Made by a program: the position numbers and the translations under genes. Shown here piece by piece: positions 43,730 through 53,866 of a stretch of DNA of 64,000 nucleotides (positions within the stretch are counted from its first letter, which is position 1; each line of letters begins with the position of its first letter). The notes beneath the pieces are model-generated. The model was not told where the DNA came from. It worked only from the letters and a program-made list of their open reading frames with translations, and made no database searches. The stretch spans positions 372,001 to 436,000 of the forward strand of contig NZ_CADFEB010000006.1 of the NCBI RefSeq assembly GCF_902833085.1, given 5' to 3'. This DNA is from Burkholderia ubonensis. GTDB lineage: Bacteria; Pseudomonadota; Gammaproteobacteria; Burkholderiales; Burkholderiaceae.

Positions 43730-45409
43730 GTGAACGACACCCCTGCCCGCCCCGACGACCTTCCCGACGATCCCGACCGCCGCCGCGTGCTCGGCGGCAT
43801 CGCCGCGCTCGGCGCGAGCGTTGCCGGCGTTGCGCTGACCGGCTGCGAAACCTCGCCGCTCGCCGGCACGCCGCCGCGCTCGGCCGCCGATCTCCGGCTC
43901 GACGACGCGCTGCGCCACCACGTGCGCAACATCGTCGTGATTTACGCGGAAAACCGCAGCTTCGCGAACCTGTACGGCGATTTCCCCGGCGTGCAGCATC
44001 CGCTCGCCGCGGTGCCGCCCGCGCAGGCGCGCCAGCTCGACCGCGACGGCAAGACCCCGCTGCCGGTCCTGCCGAAGATCTGGGGCGGCCTCGTGCCGCA
44101 GGCGCAGGAAGTCGACGGCACGCGCTACATGATCGCCGAGCAGGACATCCAGAAGCTGCCCAACGCGCCGTTCCTGATCCGCGACGCGCACGGCAAGCCG
44201 CTGCCGAACAGCGTGATCACGCGCGACCTGTGGCATCGCTTCTACCAGAACCAGATGCAGATCAACGCGGGCCGCAACGACCAGTTCGTCGCGTGGGCCG
44301 ATTCCGGCGGCCTCGTGATGGGGCATTACCGCAATTCGGCCGACACGCTGCGGCTGTGGAATCTCGCGCAGCAGTACACGCTGTGCGACAACTTCTTCAT
44401 GGCTGTGTTCGGCGGCTCGTGGCTCAACCACATGTACCTGATCGGCGCGCAGCCGCCGCTGTATCCGGATGCACACAAGCATCCGCAGGCCGCGAAGCTG
44501 CTGTCGGCGGTCGAAGGCGACGACCCGACCGGCACGCGCCTGAAGCTGGCCGCCGATTCGCCGGCATCCGCGCTCGACGGCCCGCCGAAGTTCGCGAGCG
44601 ACGGCGCGCTGACGCCCGACGGCTACGGCGTGAACACGATGGCACCGCCGTACCAGCCGAGCTACGTGCCGCCGCCCGTGGAAGGCAACGCCGCGTATGC
44701 CGATCCGGACGACCATCGCGTGATGCCGCCGCAGGGCTACGCGACGATCGGCGACCGCCTGTCGGACAAGGGCATCGACTGGGCGTGGTACAGCGGTGCA
44801 TGGCAATACGCGCTCGAGCATCGCGACACCGGCAACGTGCCCGACTTCCAGTATCACCACCAGCCGTTCAACTATTTCGTCAAGTACGCGCCCGGCACCG
44901 AAGCGCGCCGCCGGCATCTGCGCGACGCGGGCCTCGGCGACGAGCCGTCGACCAACCGCCTGCTCGCGGACATCGATGCGGGCCGCCTGCCCGCGGTCAC
45001 GTTCTACAAGCCGCAGGGCAACCTGAACATGCATGCGGGCTACGCGGACATCGCCTCGGGCGACCGGCACATCGCGACCGTGATCGAGCACATCCGGCGC
45101 GGCCCGCAGTGGGCGAACACGGTGATCATCATGACGCACGACGAGAACGGCGGCTGGTGGGACCCGGTCGCGCCGCCGCTCGGCGACCGCTGGGGGCCGG
45201 GCTCGCGGATTCCGGCGCTGGTGATCGCGCCGTTCGCGAAGAAGGGCTACGTCGACCATACGCTGTACGACACGAACTCGATTCTGCGCTTCATCAGCCG
45301 GGTGCACGGGCTCGCGCCGCTCGACGGCGTGGTTGCGCGCAACCAGGCGTTCGCCGCGCGCGGCCAGACGCCGCCGGGGGATCTGACGAACGCGCTCGAT
45401 CTCGGCTGA
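43730..45409 (+). CDS. AcpA-like acid phosphatase/phospholipase-C superfamily lipoprotein
   Basis: A 559-residue exported phosphoesterase of the AcpA/phospholipase C family (PF04185). The N-terminus has a twin-arginine stretch (DPDRRRVLGG) and a lipobox ALTGC, so it is probably a Tat-exported lipoprotein. Metal and catalytic features: IVVIYAENRSFANLYGDFPG, IIMTHDENGGWWDPVAPP and GYVDHTLYDTNSILRFI. It releases phosphate from organic esters in the periplasm or at the surface. Start is GTG at 43730 after CGAGGA. A second family member lies at 48758-50005. Confidence 0.9.
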   Translation: MNDTPARPDDLPDDPDRRRVLGGIAALGASVAGVALTGCETSPLAGTPPRSAADLRLDDALRHHVRNIVVIYAENRSFANLYGDFPGVQHPLAAVPPAQARQLDRDGKTPLPVLPKIWGGLVPQAQEVDGTRYMIAEQDIQKLPNAPFLIRDAHGKPLPNSVITRDLWHRFYQNQMQINAGRNDQFVAWADSGGLVMGHYRNSADTLRLWNLAQQYTLCDNFFMAVFGGSWLNHMYLIGAQPPLYPDAHKHPQAAKLLSAVEGDDPTGTRLKLAADSPASALDGPPKFASDGALTPDGYGVNTMAPPYQPSYVPPPVEGNAAYADPDDHRVMPPQGYATIGDRLSDKGIDWAWYSGAWQYALEHRDTGNVPDFQYHHQPFNYFVKYAPGTEARRRHLRDAGLGDEPSTNRLLADIDAGRLPAVTFYKPQGNLNMHAGYADIASGDRHIATVIEHIRRGPQWANTVIIMTHDENGGWWDPVAPPLGDRWGPGSRIPALVIAPFAKKGYVDHTLYDTNSILRFISRVHGLAPLDGVVARNQAFAARGQTPPGDLTNALDLG

Positions 45410-45433
45410 CGCGCGTGCACTGAACGCGCGCGC

Positions 45434-45470
45434 AAAAAAATCCCGCGTCGGCACCGGTGGCCGACGCGGG
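45434..45470 (-). terminator. Intrinsic terminator of pckG
   Basis: A perfect 10-base stem CCCGCGTCGG/CCGACGCGGG (45442-45451 and 45461-45470) is followed on the minus strand by ATTTTTTT, a textbook intrinsic terminator for the minus-strand pckG gene. The stem could also stop transcription of the convergent phosphatase. Confidence 0.88.
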
Positions 45471-45512
45471 ACCTTGTCCGCGATTGCGCCGGACGAGCCG
45501 GCGCGACGTGCG

Positions 45513-47378
<1,866 letters not shown>

Positions 47379-48132
47379 GAGATTGTCTCCAGAATTATTG
47401 GGCAAGGATGGGGGAAGCGGGCCGGGCCCGCGAGATGGGGAGGATGATCGGGCGGCAGGTTGCCGCGAACACGGCGCGCAGGACGAATCGCGCGAGCGGT
47501 GCGCGTGTCTGAGCCGTGATGCGGGCGAGAGGGCTGGATGTCTCGTTGGAATATGCGAACGCGAGTTTCGCCATGCATGCAACCTGACGTACAACTACAT
47601 GATGGCCAGCATACCATCGCCGAACTCGCGTCGGCATTGCGTTGCAGCAAGGAAGTCACGCGCCCGCGGGCGGGCACGAGCGTTGCGTGTGCGTAATTCT
47701 TACTGGCGCGATTCGAGCGCTGCATTGCCATGCTCGCGGCACAGCCCCGCCCCGCAAGGGTTACGCGGATACGGTAAGGCCAGCGCGCGCCGGATGCACG
47801 CGACGAGCGCGCCGGTATCGCGAGCACATTCACGTTTTCGCCAGTGCGGCAAACCCTGAATTAGGTTGCGTACACAAACATCCGGCCACCACACGTCACG
47901 GCGCAAAAAAGCGCGGACGGCAATCGGGAGTAGTACGTGTGCGCGCGTGTCGCGTGAGAAGCGCGCAGAACTGTTTCCTTTCTCGCAACGTGCTCCTGGT
48001 TTCGACTTAGGAATGGCTGAAACGGGATGCTTTTTGAGCGGGTCCTTGCGTCATCACTCAACGACGTGGCGTTAAGTTTCGCGACCTAGACTCAATACGT
48101 TGTTACGCGGTTTCGTCGCGAAAGGAGTTGCC
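47379..48132. other. 750-base gap between pckG and a small exported protein gene
   Basis: No gene can be supported. The first 220 bases are the pckG leader/promoter region on the minus strand. The short frames 47395-48010 on both strands have no ribosome site and Arg/His-rich shadow composition. The last 80 bases (AT-moderate, TTGTTACGC near 48102) lead into the small gene at 48133. Confidence 0.4.
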
Positions 48133-48378
48133 ATGAACACGCACGCGATCGCCGCCGCCCTGGCGGCCGTTTCCGTTTCGGCGCTTGCTCAACCGGGCGC
48201 TACGTCATTCAGTACACCACGCGCCGCGGCGCAGGCCGGGATCGCGCACACGGTGTCTCGCGTACCCGGCACCCTGCCCTCCACTCACGGTCTCGTGCTC
48301 GCGAAGATCGATCAGAACAATACGCCGCCTGATCGCGGCGGCGAACCGTCGGGCCGCCGCGCGGGCGGCAGGTTTTGA
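48133..48378 (+). CDS. Small exported hypothetical protein
   Basis: An 81-residue protein not recognised. It starts with a plausible signal peptide (MNTHAIAAALAAVSVSALAQ), then a Ser/Ala/Thr-rich segment and a polar Arg/Gly C-terminus (GGEPSGRRAGGRF). A strong AAAGGAG ribosome site 7 bases before the ATG supports it as a real gene; the longer frame from 48100 lacks one. Similar small periplasmic Ala-rich proteins are common in Burkholderia and mostly unstudied. Confidence 0.6.
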   Translation: MNTHAIAAALAAVSVSALAQPGATSFSTPRAAAQAGIAHTVSRVPGTLPSTHGLVLAKIDQNNTPPDRGGEPSGRRAGGRF

Positions 48379-48521
48379 ACGTCGCGCTTCGGATCGCCCT
48401 TTCCTTTCGTCGTACTGATCGATTTGATCGGAGCCACGGCGGCATCGGGGTTGCACATTGCAGCGTTGTCGTCCCGGTGCCGCCGCAGCGCACCGTCGCT
48501 CGCCTCCGGCCGCCGGGTCGA

Positions 48522-48761
48522 TCAGCCGCGCCGCCGTCGCCGGTGCACGTCGCGCTCCTGCCGCAACTGCGGCATCAGCTCCTCGATGTATTTCCTTGCC
48601 TGACCGTGCGTGACGACCTCGCCGAAGCGCTGATGCGCCCGGTCGTGCCCGACCAGCGCCGCATGCGCTTTCTTCAGGATGTGCAGGTAGGCAACCAGGC
48701 TCGTGCCGTCGCGCAGCGGTTCGTTGTCGCGCGGGCCCTGACGGGTGGCTTGATGGGTCAT
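48522..48761 (-). CDS. Small hypothetical protein coupled to the phosphoesterase
   Basis: A 79-residue basic, helical protein (RDGTSLVAYLHILKKAHAALVGHDRAHQRF, then HGQARKYIEELMPQLRQERDVHRRRRRG), not recognised. Its ATG overlaps the stop of the phosphoesterase gene by four bases (ATGA), which argues for translational coupling and against a chance frame. No signal peptide or membrane segment. The Arg-rich tail could bind nucleic acid or phosphate; that is speculation. Confidence 0.6.
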   Translation of the reverse strand: MTHQATRQGPRDNEPLRDGTSLVAYLHILKKAHAALVGHDRAHQRFGEVVTHGQARKYIEELMPQLRQERDVHRRRRRG

Positions 48762-50005
48762 GATCCGATCCTCGACGGGCAATCCGCGCGGCAGGTCGAC
48801 GTGATCAGCGACAGCAGGTCGTTCGCGTTGCGGTCGCGGTCGGTCAGCGGTTGGAGGCCGAACAGGCGCTCGACGGTCGCGGGCACCGAACTGTGGTCGT
48901 ACACGGTGTGGTCGACGTGGCCGCGCGCGACCCACGGCGACACGACGATCGCCGGAACCCGCACGCCATACACGTCGAACCCGAACCCGTTGGCGTTCAG
49001 CGTGGCCGCCGCGCCATCGTTCGGCGGTGGCGCGGCCCCCGGTTTGACGGAGTCGTAGAAGCCGCCGTGTTCGTCGTAGAGAATCACGAGCAGGCTGCGT
49101 TCCCACAGCGGCGAGTTGCGGATCGCGTTGTAGACCCGTGCCGCGAGCTGATCGCCGCCGGCGAGACCGTCCATCGGATGCTGCGACGTGCCGTTCTCGT
49201 ACGTGCCGTCCACGATGTCGCCGTAGCCCGGTTCGATGAACGTGTAGCGGGCCGTGTAGCCGGCCGCGAGATCCGCTTCGAAATGCGCGAGGTCGTCGAC
49301 GTCGAAGAAGCTGATGCCCTTGAGCGATGCGACCTGCGGCACGTGTCCGAACGGCGACCCTGACTGGTCCTGGTAAAGCCGGTAGCTGCCGTCGCCCAGC
49401 GCATCGAAGATCGAGCCTTTCGGGTACGGGAAGCCGTCGACGGCTTCCCAGCCGCCCATTTCCTCCTTGGTCGGCGAATGGTCGAGGCCCGCCGACGACG
49501 CGCCGTGCACGAAATACCGGTTCGGCCAGGTCGGGCCGGGCATCGACGCATGCCAGCCGTCACACAGCACGAAGGACGTGGCGAGTTGGTACAGCGATGG
49601 AATCTGGGTGCGGGTATCGACCGCCTGCATGATCCTGCCGACGTCGGCGGCCTGCGGCGGTGCGCCTTCGGTATGCGTCGTCGCATAGTTCGATGCGAAG
49701 CCGGAATTATCGATCGGCGGATACGGCTGGCCCTTCCGGAATTCGACGCCCGCGCCGCATAGCTGTACGACGACATCCGTGAACTCATGACCGGGATCGG
49801 TGGGCATCTGCGCGGGTGCGCCGCCGCCGAACGGATAGACGTTGCCGGAGTAGGTATTGGTGTTCGCGGGTGTGGCGGCAACGATGCCGGGAATGCCCGA
49901 CAACGCGAACAGATGGTCGAACGACCGGTTCTCCAGCATCAGCACGAATACATGCTGGATCGGCGACTGGACTGACGTTGATGCGGCCGCTGCGTCTGCG
50001 CTCAT
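48758..50005 (-). CDS. Phosphoesterase of the AcpA/phospholipase-C superfamily (second copy)
   Basis: A 415-residue member of PF04185. It has HVFVLMLENRSFDHLFALSGIPG at the N-terminus, WHASMPGPTWPNRYFVHGASSAG in the middle and LVILYDEHGGFYDSV plus GHVDHTVYDHSSVPATVERLFG near the end, the metal-binding signature of the family. Unlike the AcpA-like protein at 43730 it has no obvious signal peptide, so it may be cytoplasmic or exported by another route. A GAAGGAGG ribosome site selects ATG 50005 within a longer frame. It is coupled to the 79-residue gene downstream. Confidence 0.88.
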   Translation of the reverse strand: MSADAAAASTSVQSPIQHVFVLMLENRSFDHLFALSGIPGIVAATPANTNTYSGNVYPFGGGAPAQMPTDPGHEFTDVVVQLCGAGVEFRKGQPYPPIDNSGFASNYATTHTEGAPPQAADVGRIMQAVDTRTQIPSLYQLATSFVLCDGWHASMPGPTWPNRYFVHGASSAGLDHSPTKEEMGGWEAVDGFPYPKGSIFDALGDGSYRLYQDQSGSPFGHVPQVASLKGISFFDVDDLAHFEADLAAGYTARYTFIEPGYGDIVDGTYENGTSQHPMDGLAGGDQLAARVYNAIRNSPLWERSLLVILYDEHGGFYDSVKPGAAPPPNDGAAATLNANGFGFDVYGVRVPAIVVSPWVARGHVDHTVYDHSSVPATVERLFGLQPLTDRDRNANDLLSLITSTCRADCPSRIGS

Positions 50006-50257
50006 GGAGCCTCCTTCCGTCGTTCGAGGGAAAGCTGGATTCGCCGGGCTGCGTGGCCGATCGTTGAAAGTGTTGTAATGCGTGTCGGTCGCGGAGTGCC
50101 GACGAGTGTACTGTTCGGCTGGCACTCGCGTAAAGATCAGTCGATTTGCCGTCACGGATTTGACCGTGACGACGTCGCGACGCGGCGGGCCTCCCCGCCG
50201 CATCAGCCGGATTCAAGCGGCGGATTGCGGCCGCCGCTTCCGTCCGGCTGCGGCCGA

Positions 50258-50524
50258 TCAGCGGCGCGGCTGCCCGCTGCGGGGCGGCCTGGCCGGCGAG
50301 CGGTCATCCTTGTGCCGGAAATTGATGCGCCCCTTCGTCAGGTCGTAGACCGACAGCTCCAGCGTCACGCGGTCGCCCGCGAGAATGCGGATATGGTTCT
50401 TGCGCATGCGGCCCGACGCATATGCGCCGACCACCACGCCATTTTCCAGCGTGACGCGATACTTGCTGTCCGGCAGCACTTCGTCCACGATTCCGTCCAA
50501 TTCCAGCAGTTCTTCTTTTGCCAA
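50258..50524 (-). CDS. infA: Translation initiation factor IF-1, second copy (TTG start)
   Basis: An 88-residue IF-1: AKEELLELDGIVDEVLPDSKYRVTLENG, AYASGRMRKNHIRILAGDRVTLELSVYDLTKGRINFRH is the OB-fold that binds the ribosomal A site. It has a C-terminal Arg/Pro-rich extension (KDDRSPARPPRSGQPRR) beyond the usual 72 residues. There is no ATG; the TTG at 50524 follows a GGAGG ribosome site by the right spacing. Beta-proteobacteria usually keep the main infA in the ribosomal-protein operon; this extra copy lies 535 bases from a cold-shock gene on the same strand, hinting at a cold or stress role. Confidence 0.93.
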   Translation of the reverse strand: MAKEELLELDGIVDEVLPDSKYRVTLENGVVVGAYASGRMRKNHIRILAGDRVTLELSVYDLTKGRINFRHKDDRSPARPPRSGQPRR

Positions 50525-51060
50525 ACCAATTCCTCCAGACAAGATGATTGACCGCAGCTGCAACGGTCCGTCGAGCGCTGTTCCCTCGCTAGGGGCGGAC
50601 AAAACGGCTCGATGTACGGCTCGATGTCGAGCGCATGCGTTCATGCAAACGAGCGGTTGATCCGGCTCGTGATCGGAGCCCGACGCGTCGCTGCTTGGTG
50701 CGATCAGGAAGGCGGTGCCATGGGTGCCGCCAGGATCAAGGCCGTGCCGGCTTCGGCATGGCCTCGGCGTGCTTGAGTTGCTTCGATTGTCTCGATGCGA
50801 TGCGACTGCCGCTTCGCGGGGGTGTTGCGTTGCGCGTCGTTCGAGCGCGCGATGAATGGAGCGCCTGACGATGGGCGCGTCGCAAAGATCGCGACGTGCC
50901 GACTCTTTCGCCGGCGATACGTGCGCGTCCATGAGCGCTGGACGCTTGAAAAGGAGGCGATTGCCGTCGTGAACCGACGGCGTCCGCCATGGCGGCAGGT
51001 GCCGCGCGAAGCATCCGTTGCGGCACCGGGCCCCTGCGGGAGGCCGGTGCCGATACGGCT
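50525..51060. other. Gap between infA and cold-shock gene
   Basis: About 535 bases with no supportable gene; short frames on both strands have no ribosome sites. It would hold the infA promoter and a leader; no clear -35/-10 pair or cold-shock box was recognised. Confidence 0.4.
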
Positions 51061-51264
51061 TTACAGCGGCGTGATGTTCGATGCCTGCAGGCCCTTCGGG
51101 CCGCGCTTCACTTCGTAGCTGACCTTCTGATTTTCAGCGAGGGTCTTGAAACCCGTGCCGCGAATCTCGGAGAAGTGCGCGAACAGGTCATCGCCGCCCT
51201 TGTCGGGCGTGATGAAGCCAAAACCCTTGGTTTCGTTGAACCACTTGACGGTACCGGTATCCAT
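51061..51264 (-). CDS. cspA: Cold-shock domain protein (CspA family)
   Basis: A 67-residue single cold-shock domain that binds single-stranded RNA and DNA and loosens structure in mRNA: GTVKWFNETKGFGFITPD contains RNP1 (KGFGFI) and GGDDLFAHFSEI contains RNP2-like DLFAHF; the end GPKGLQASNITPL is typical. The frame is open further upstream but the ATG at 51264, with AAGGAAG upstream, gives the standard N-terminus. About 250 bases without a gene lie upstream, enough for the long leader usual for csp mRNAs. Confidence 0.95.
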   Translation of the reverse strand: MDTGTVKWFNETKGFGFITPDKGGDDLFAHFSEIRGTGFKTLAENQKVSYEVKRGPKGLQASNITPL

Positions 51265-51520
51265 AAATACTTCCTTAAAACAAATGAATGGTCGTGCCTG
51301 TTGACGGCAACGGACAAAGAATTGAAGAGGGAGAGACCAACGACTGCCGCGGGCAGCGGCCAATGATGAGCAATCGAGCTTCTTGAAGACTTCGGTGTCG
51401 GACACTACACGGTGCAGGTCGCCGCGTCAAGTTCTTGCGATGCGATGTGGTGTCGCACGGCGTCGCCGGGCCAGCCGCGGCGGGCGCCGCAAAGACGGGC
51501 CGGATCGCTGCGCCGCCCCC

Positions 51521-51937
51521 CTACTCGAACGGATTCAGCAGCCTCACGCCGGTTCTCGCGAAATCGCCGACGTTGCGGGTCACGACCGTCAGGTCGTTGA
51601 TCAGCGCGGTGGCTGCGATCAGCTTGTCCAGTTCGTGCGCCGGATGGGGCGCGCGCAGCATCCCCCACACCTGGCTGATCTCGATATCGACCGGCAGGAT
51701 GTTCGGCGCATAGTCGGACAGGAGCGTCTCCAGCCATGCTTCGAGGGTCGACGCCTGCCGGACGTCGCCGCGATGACGGATCATCTCGACGCCGCGCCGC
51801 AGCTCGGACACCGTCACGACGGACAGGTAAAGCGCGCTCGCGTCGGCTTCGGCTTGCCGAAAGAATGCCCGCACCCCATCGTTGGTTCGCTTTCCCTTTC
51901 TGATTTCGCTGATGACGTTCGTATCAATCAAAAACAT
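51521..51937 (-). CDS. PIN-domain toxin (VapC/FitB type)
   Basis: A 138-residue PIN-domain ribonuclease, toxin of a type II toxin-antitoxin pair. The first acidic residue lies in MFLIDTNVISEIRKG; further conserved acids are in VVTVSELRRGVE, HELDKLIAATALINDL and VVTRNVGDFARTGV. The set of four acids coordinates Mg for RNA cleavage. The start at 51937 overlaps the antitoxin gene by 14 bases, the usual arrangement. The longer frame to 51988 would add an unlike N-terminus. Confidence 0.9.
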   Translation of the reverse strand: MFLIDTNVISEIRKGKRTNDGVRAFFRQAEADASALYLSVVTVSELRRGVEMIRHRGDVRQASTLEAWLETLLSDYAPNILPVDIEISQVWGMLRAPHPAHELDKLIAATALINDLTVVTRNVGDFARTGVRLLNPFE

Positions 51938-52160
51938 GCCTGGCCTCGCCGGAATCCTGCACGCGCTCGAAATCCGTGTCTTCGCCAACCTCGGGGATGC
52001 CCTTCAGCGCTTCCGCGAAGGTCTTGCGCTTCGGCCGGGCGAGCGCGCTCGCGAGAATGGCGCGATGCTCGGCCTCTGCACTCCGGCCGTGCGCCGCGGC
52101 CTGCTCGCGCAGGCTCTGAACGATACTGTCATCCACGTTACGCACCAGTAGATTGGCCAT
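51924..52160 (-). CDS. FitA-like ribbon-helix-helix antitoxin
   Basis: A 78-residue antitoxin: the N-terminal ribbon-helix-helix (MANLLVRNVDDSIVQSLREQAAAHGRSAEAEHRAIL) binds the operon promoter and the C-terminal tail (KTFAEALKGIPEVGEDTDFERV) should wrap around the PIN toxin. This is the FitA/VapB pattern. A GGAGGGA ribosome site precedes the ATG. A palindrome TATCAATGATAG near 52184-52194, just upstream, is a likely autoregulatory site. Confidence 0.9.
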   Translation of the reverse strand: MANLLVRNVDDSIVQSLREQAAAHGRSAEAEHRAILASALARPKRKTFAEALKGIPEVGEDTDFERVQDSGEARHVFD

Positions 52161-52378
52161 ACATCCCTCCAGTCGGGTTTGCTATCAATGATAGCGCCTC
52201 GTCGGCAGGATGCAAGCATTGATATCATCGCAATCCCCAAATCGGATCGCCCCGGTTGGCGCCGGCGAGTCGTGGAACGTCGCGTGCAGCGGCCCGATTC
52301 CGCGTCTGCCGGACACGTCACATCTGGTTGCTAACAGGTAATGTAAGGCGCGGCGCCGGATGCGAGGCAGTCGGCCAT

Positions 52379-53506
52379 TTAGCCAGCGTCGCGCGCCTGC
52401 GCCAGTGCCGCCAGGCTCCCTTCCCCGAACCCGTGGTGTCCCTGCCGCTGGACGATCTCGAAGAAGATCTCGCCCGGCCGCCGCTTGACGAACGTCTGGA
52501 AGAACAGCAGCGGCACGCCGTCGTCGCCGATTTCGCCGTCGACGAGCACCGCGCGGCGCCGCAGCGCATCGAGATCGAGATGGTGCCCCGGCAGCCGCGC
52601 ATCGACCGTGTCGTAGTAGCCTGCGGGCGGCTCGATGAACTCGACGCCGTTCGCGCGCAGCGCGTCGACGCACGACAGGATGTCGTCGGTCGCGAGCGCG
52701 ACGTGCTGCACGCCCTCGCCCGGATGGTCCGGCAGGTAGGCGTGCATCAGCTCGGTGCGCCGCGTGCCCTCCTCGTACACCGGAATCCGCAGCGCGCCGC
52801 ACGGCGACACCATCACGCGCGATTCCTCGGACACGTGCCAGCGCGGGTCGATTTCGTGGATTTCACGGAAATGCAGCAGGTCGTGGTAGAAATCCAGCCA
52901 TTCCTGCATGCGCCCCGCACCGACCGTCTGCGTGAAATGGTCGACCTGCTGCAGCCCGGTGCCGGCGAAATCGAGATCGGTATGCGCGGTGGCGACGTCG
53001 ATCGGCCGGAAGTCGATGTCGAAGATCGAGATGTCGCCGACCCCGCCGAGCTGGCCGTCCCGGCCGCGCCAGCGGTCGACGAAGTACAGATGCGAATCGC
53101 CGATGCCCTGGATCGCCGGAATCTTCAGCTCGCCGACGCCAACCCGCTCGCCTTCGAACGCCCACGCACCGAGCGTGATCGCCCGCTCGAACGCGCGCCG
53201 CGCGTTGGCGACGCGCAGGCCGATCGCGCATACGCCCATTCCGTACTCCTCCGCGTAGCGCGCGGCGAACGAATCGGGCTCCGCATTGATCAGGAAATTC
53301 ATCCGGCCTTGCCGGTACAGCGTAACGGCCTTGCTGACGTGCCGGGCGATCGCCTTGAACCCGAGCTGCTCGAAGCGTTGCGCGAGCGCGTCCGGCACCG
53401 GCGCCGCGAATTCGACGAATTCCAGCCCGGCCATCCCGAGCGGATTGGCGGCCGGGTTCTCGACAGGCGGCGTATCGCTGGTCAGGGGGGGATGAGTGCC
53501 AGGCAT
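52379..53506 (-). CDS. 4-hydroxyphenylpyruvate-dioxygenase-like 2-oxoacid dioxygenase, altered pocket
   Basis: A 375-residue two-domain vicinal-oxygen-chelate enzyme with the plan of HPPD. The iron ligands are present: His190 (QQVDHFTQTV), His268 (GVQHVALATDD) and Glu350 (IFFEIVQRQG), with the C-terminal GHHGFGEG helix. Where true HPPD has IPLNEE...QIEEFL for substrate binding, this protein has IPVYEEGTRRTELMHAYL, so the conserved Asn and Gln are replaced by Tyr and Leu. It therefore may act on a different 2-oxo acid. It is divergent from an MHS transporter gene across a region with a strong palindrome. GGAGA before ATG 53506 selects the start. Confidence 0.85.
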   Translation of the reverse strand: MPGTHPPLTSDTPPVENPAANPLGMAGLEFVEFAAPVPDALAQRFEQLGFKAIARHVSKAVTLYRQGRMNFLINAEPDSFAARYAEEYGMGVCAIGLRVANARRAFERAITLGAWAFEGERVGVGELKIPAIQGIGDSHLYFVDRWRGRDGQLGGVGDISIFDIDFRPIDVATAHTDLDFAGTGLQQVDHFTQTVGAGRMQEWLDFYHDLLHFREIHEIDPRWHVSEESRVMVSPCGALRIPVYEEGTRRTELMHAYLPDHPGEGVQHVALATDDILSCVDALRANGVEFIEPPAGYYDTVDARLPGHHLDLDALRRRAVLVDGEIGDDGVPLLFFQTFVKRRPGEIFFEIVQRQGHHGFGEGSLAALAQARDAG

Positions 53507-53866
53507 TCCAGTCTCCGAAGGCAAGCGGGGTCGATAGTGTATTGGGCCGGGTCCGTGGCGCGACCCGGCGTGCGCGGCGTCCGGGCCTGCGACTGTTCCA
53601 CGCGATGTCGTCAATGGTGCAGATTTTAACCAAACCGTTCATGGCGGCGCACCCTGGCCGAACGGACTGCACGGCATCCGCCTAGTGCAAACCCGAAAAT
53701 CGTGCGATTAACGCACGAACTTGAACGATAATCGCGCACTTTGGCCGTTTAGCCAATTGCCGCGCCGCGACGTGCGCCCTATGCTCCGTTCACCCAACGC
53801 CTTCAATGCAGCATCGGACGCGGCGCCGCCACGATTCCATGATGCGCCGTGCCAGGAGACTCCGCC
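53507..53866. promoter_or_regulatory. Divergent region between dioxygenase and MHS transporter genes
   Basis: 360 bases with no gene. It carries a perfect palindrome CGTGCG-attaa-CGCACG at 53701-53717 and, 11 bases on, a related inverted half (GAACGATAATCGCGCAC, 53722-53740 region). These are likely operators shared by the two divergent genes; the IclR protein encoded at 56690 is the nearest candidate regulator. Confidence 0.6.
53701..53717. promoter_or_regulatory. Palindromic operator CGTGCG-N5-CGCACG
   Basis: Six-base perfect arms around ATTAA, placed 195 bases upstream of the dioxygenase start and 150 bases upstream of the transporter start. The size fits an IclR- or LysR-type site. Binding protein not known. 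Confidence 0.55.

Noticed and set aside
47642..48010. 122-residue plus-strand frame after pckG
   Set aside because: Irregular Arg/His/Cys-rich composition and no ribosome site; more likely chance.
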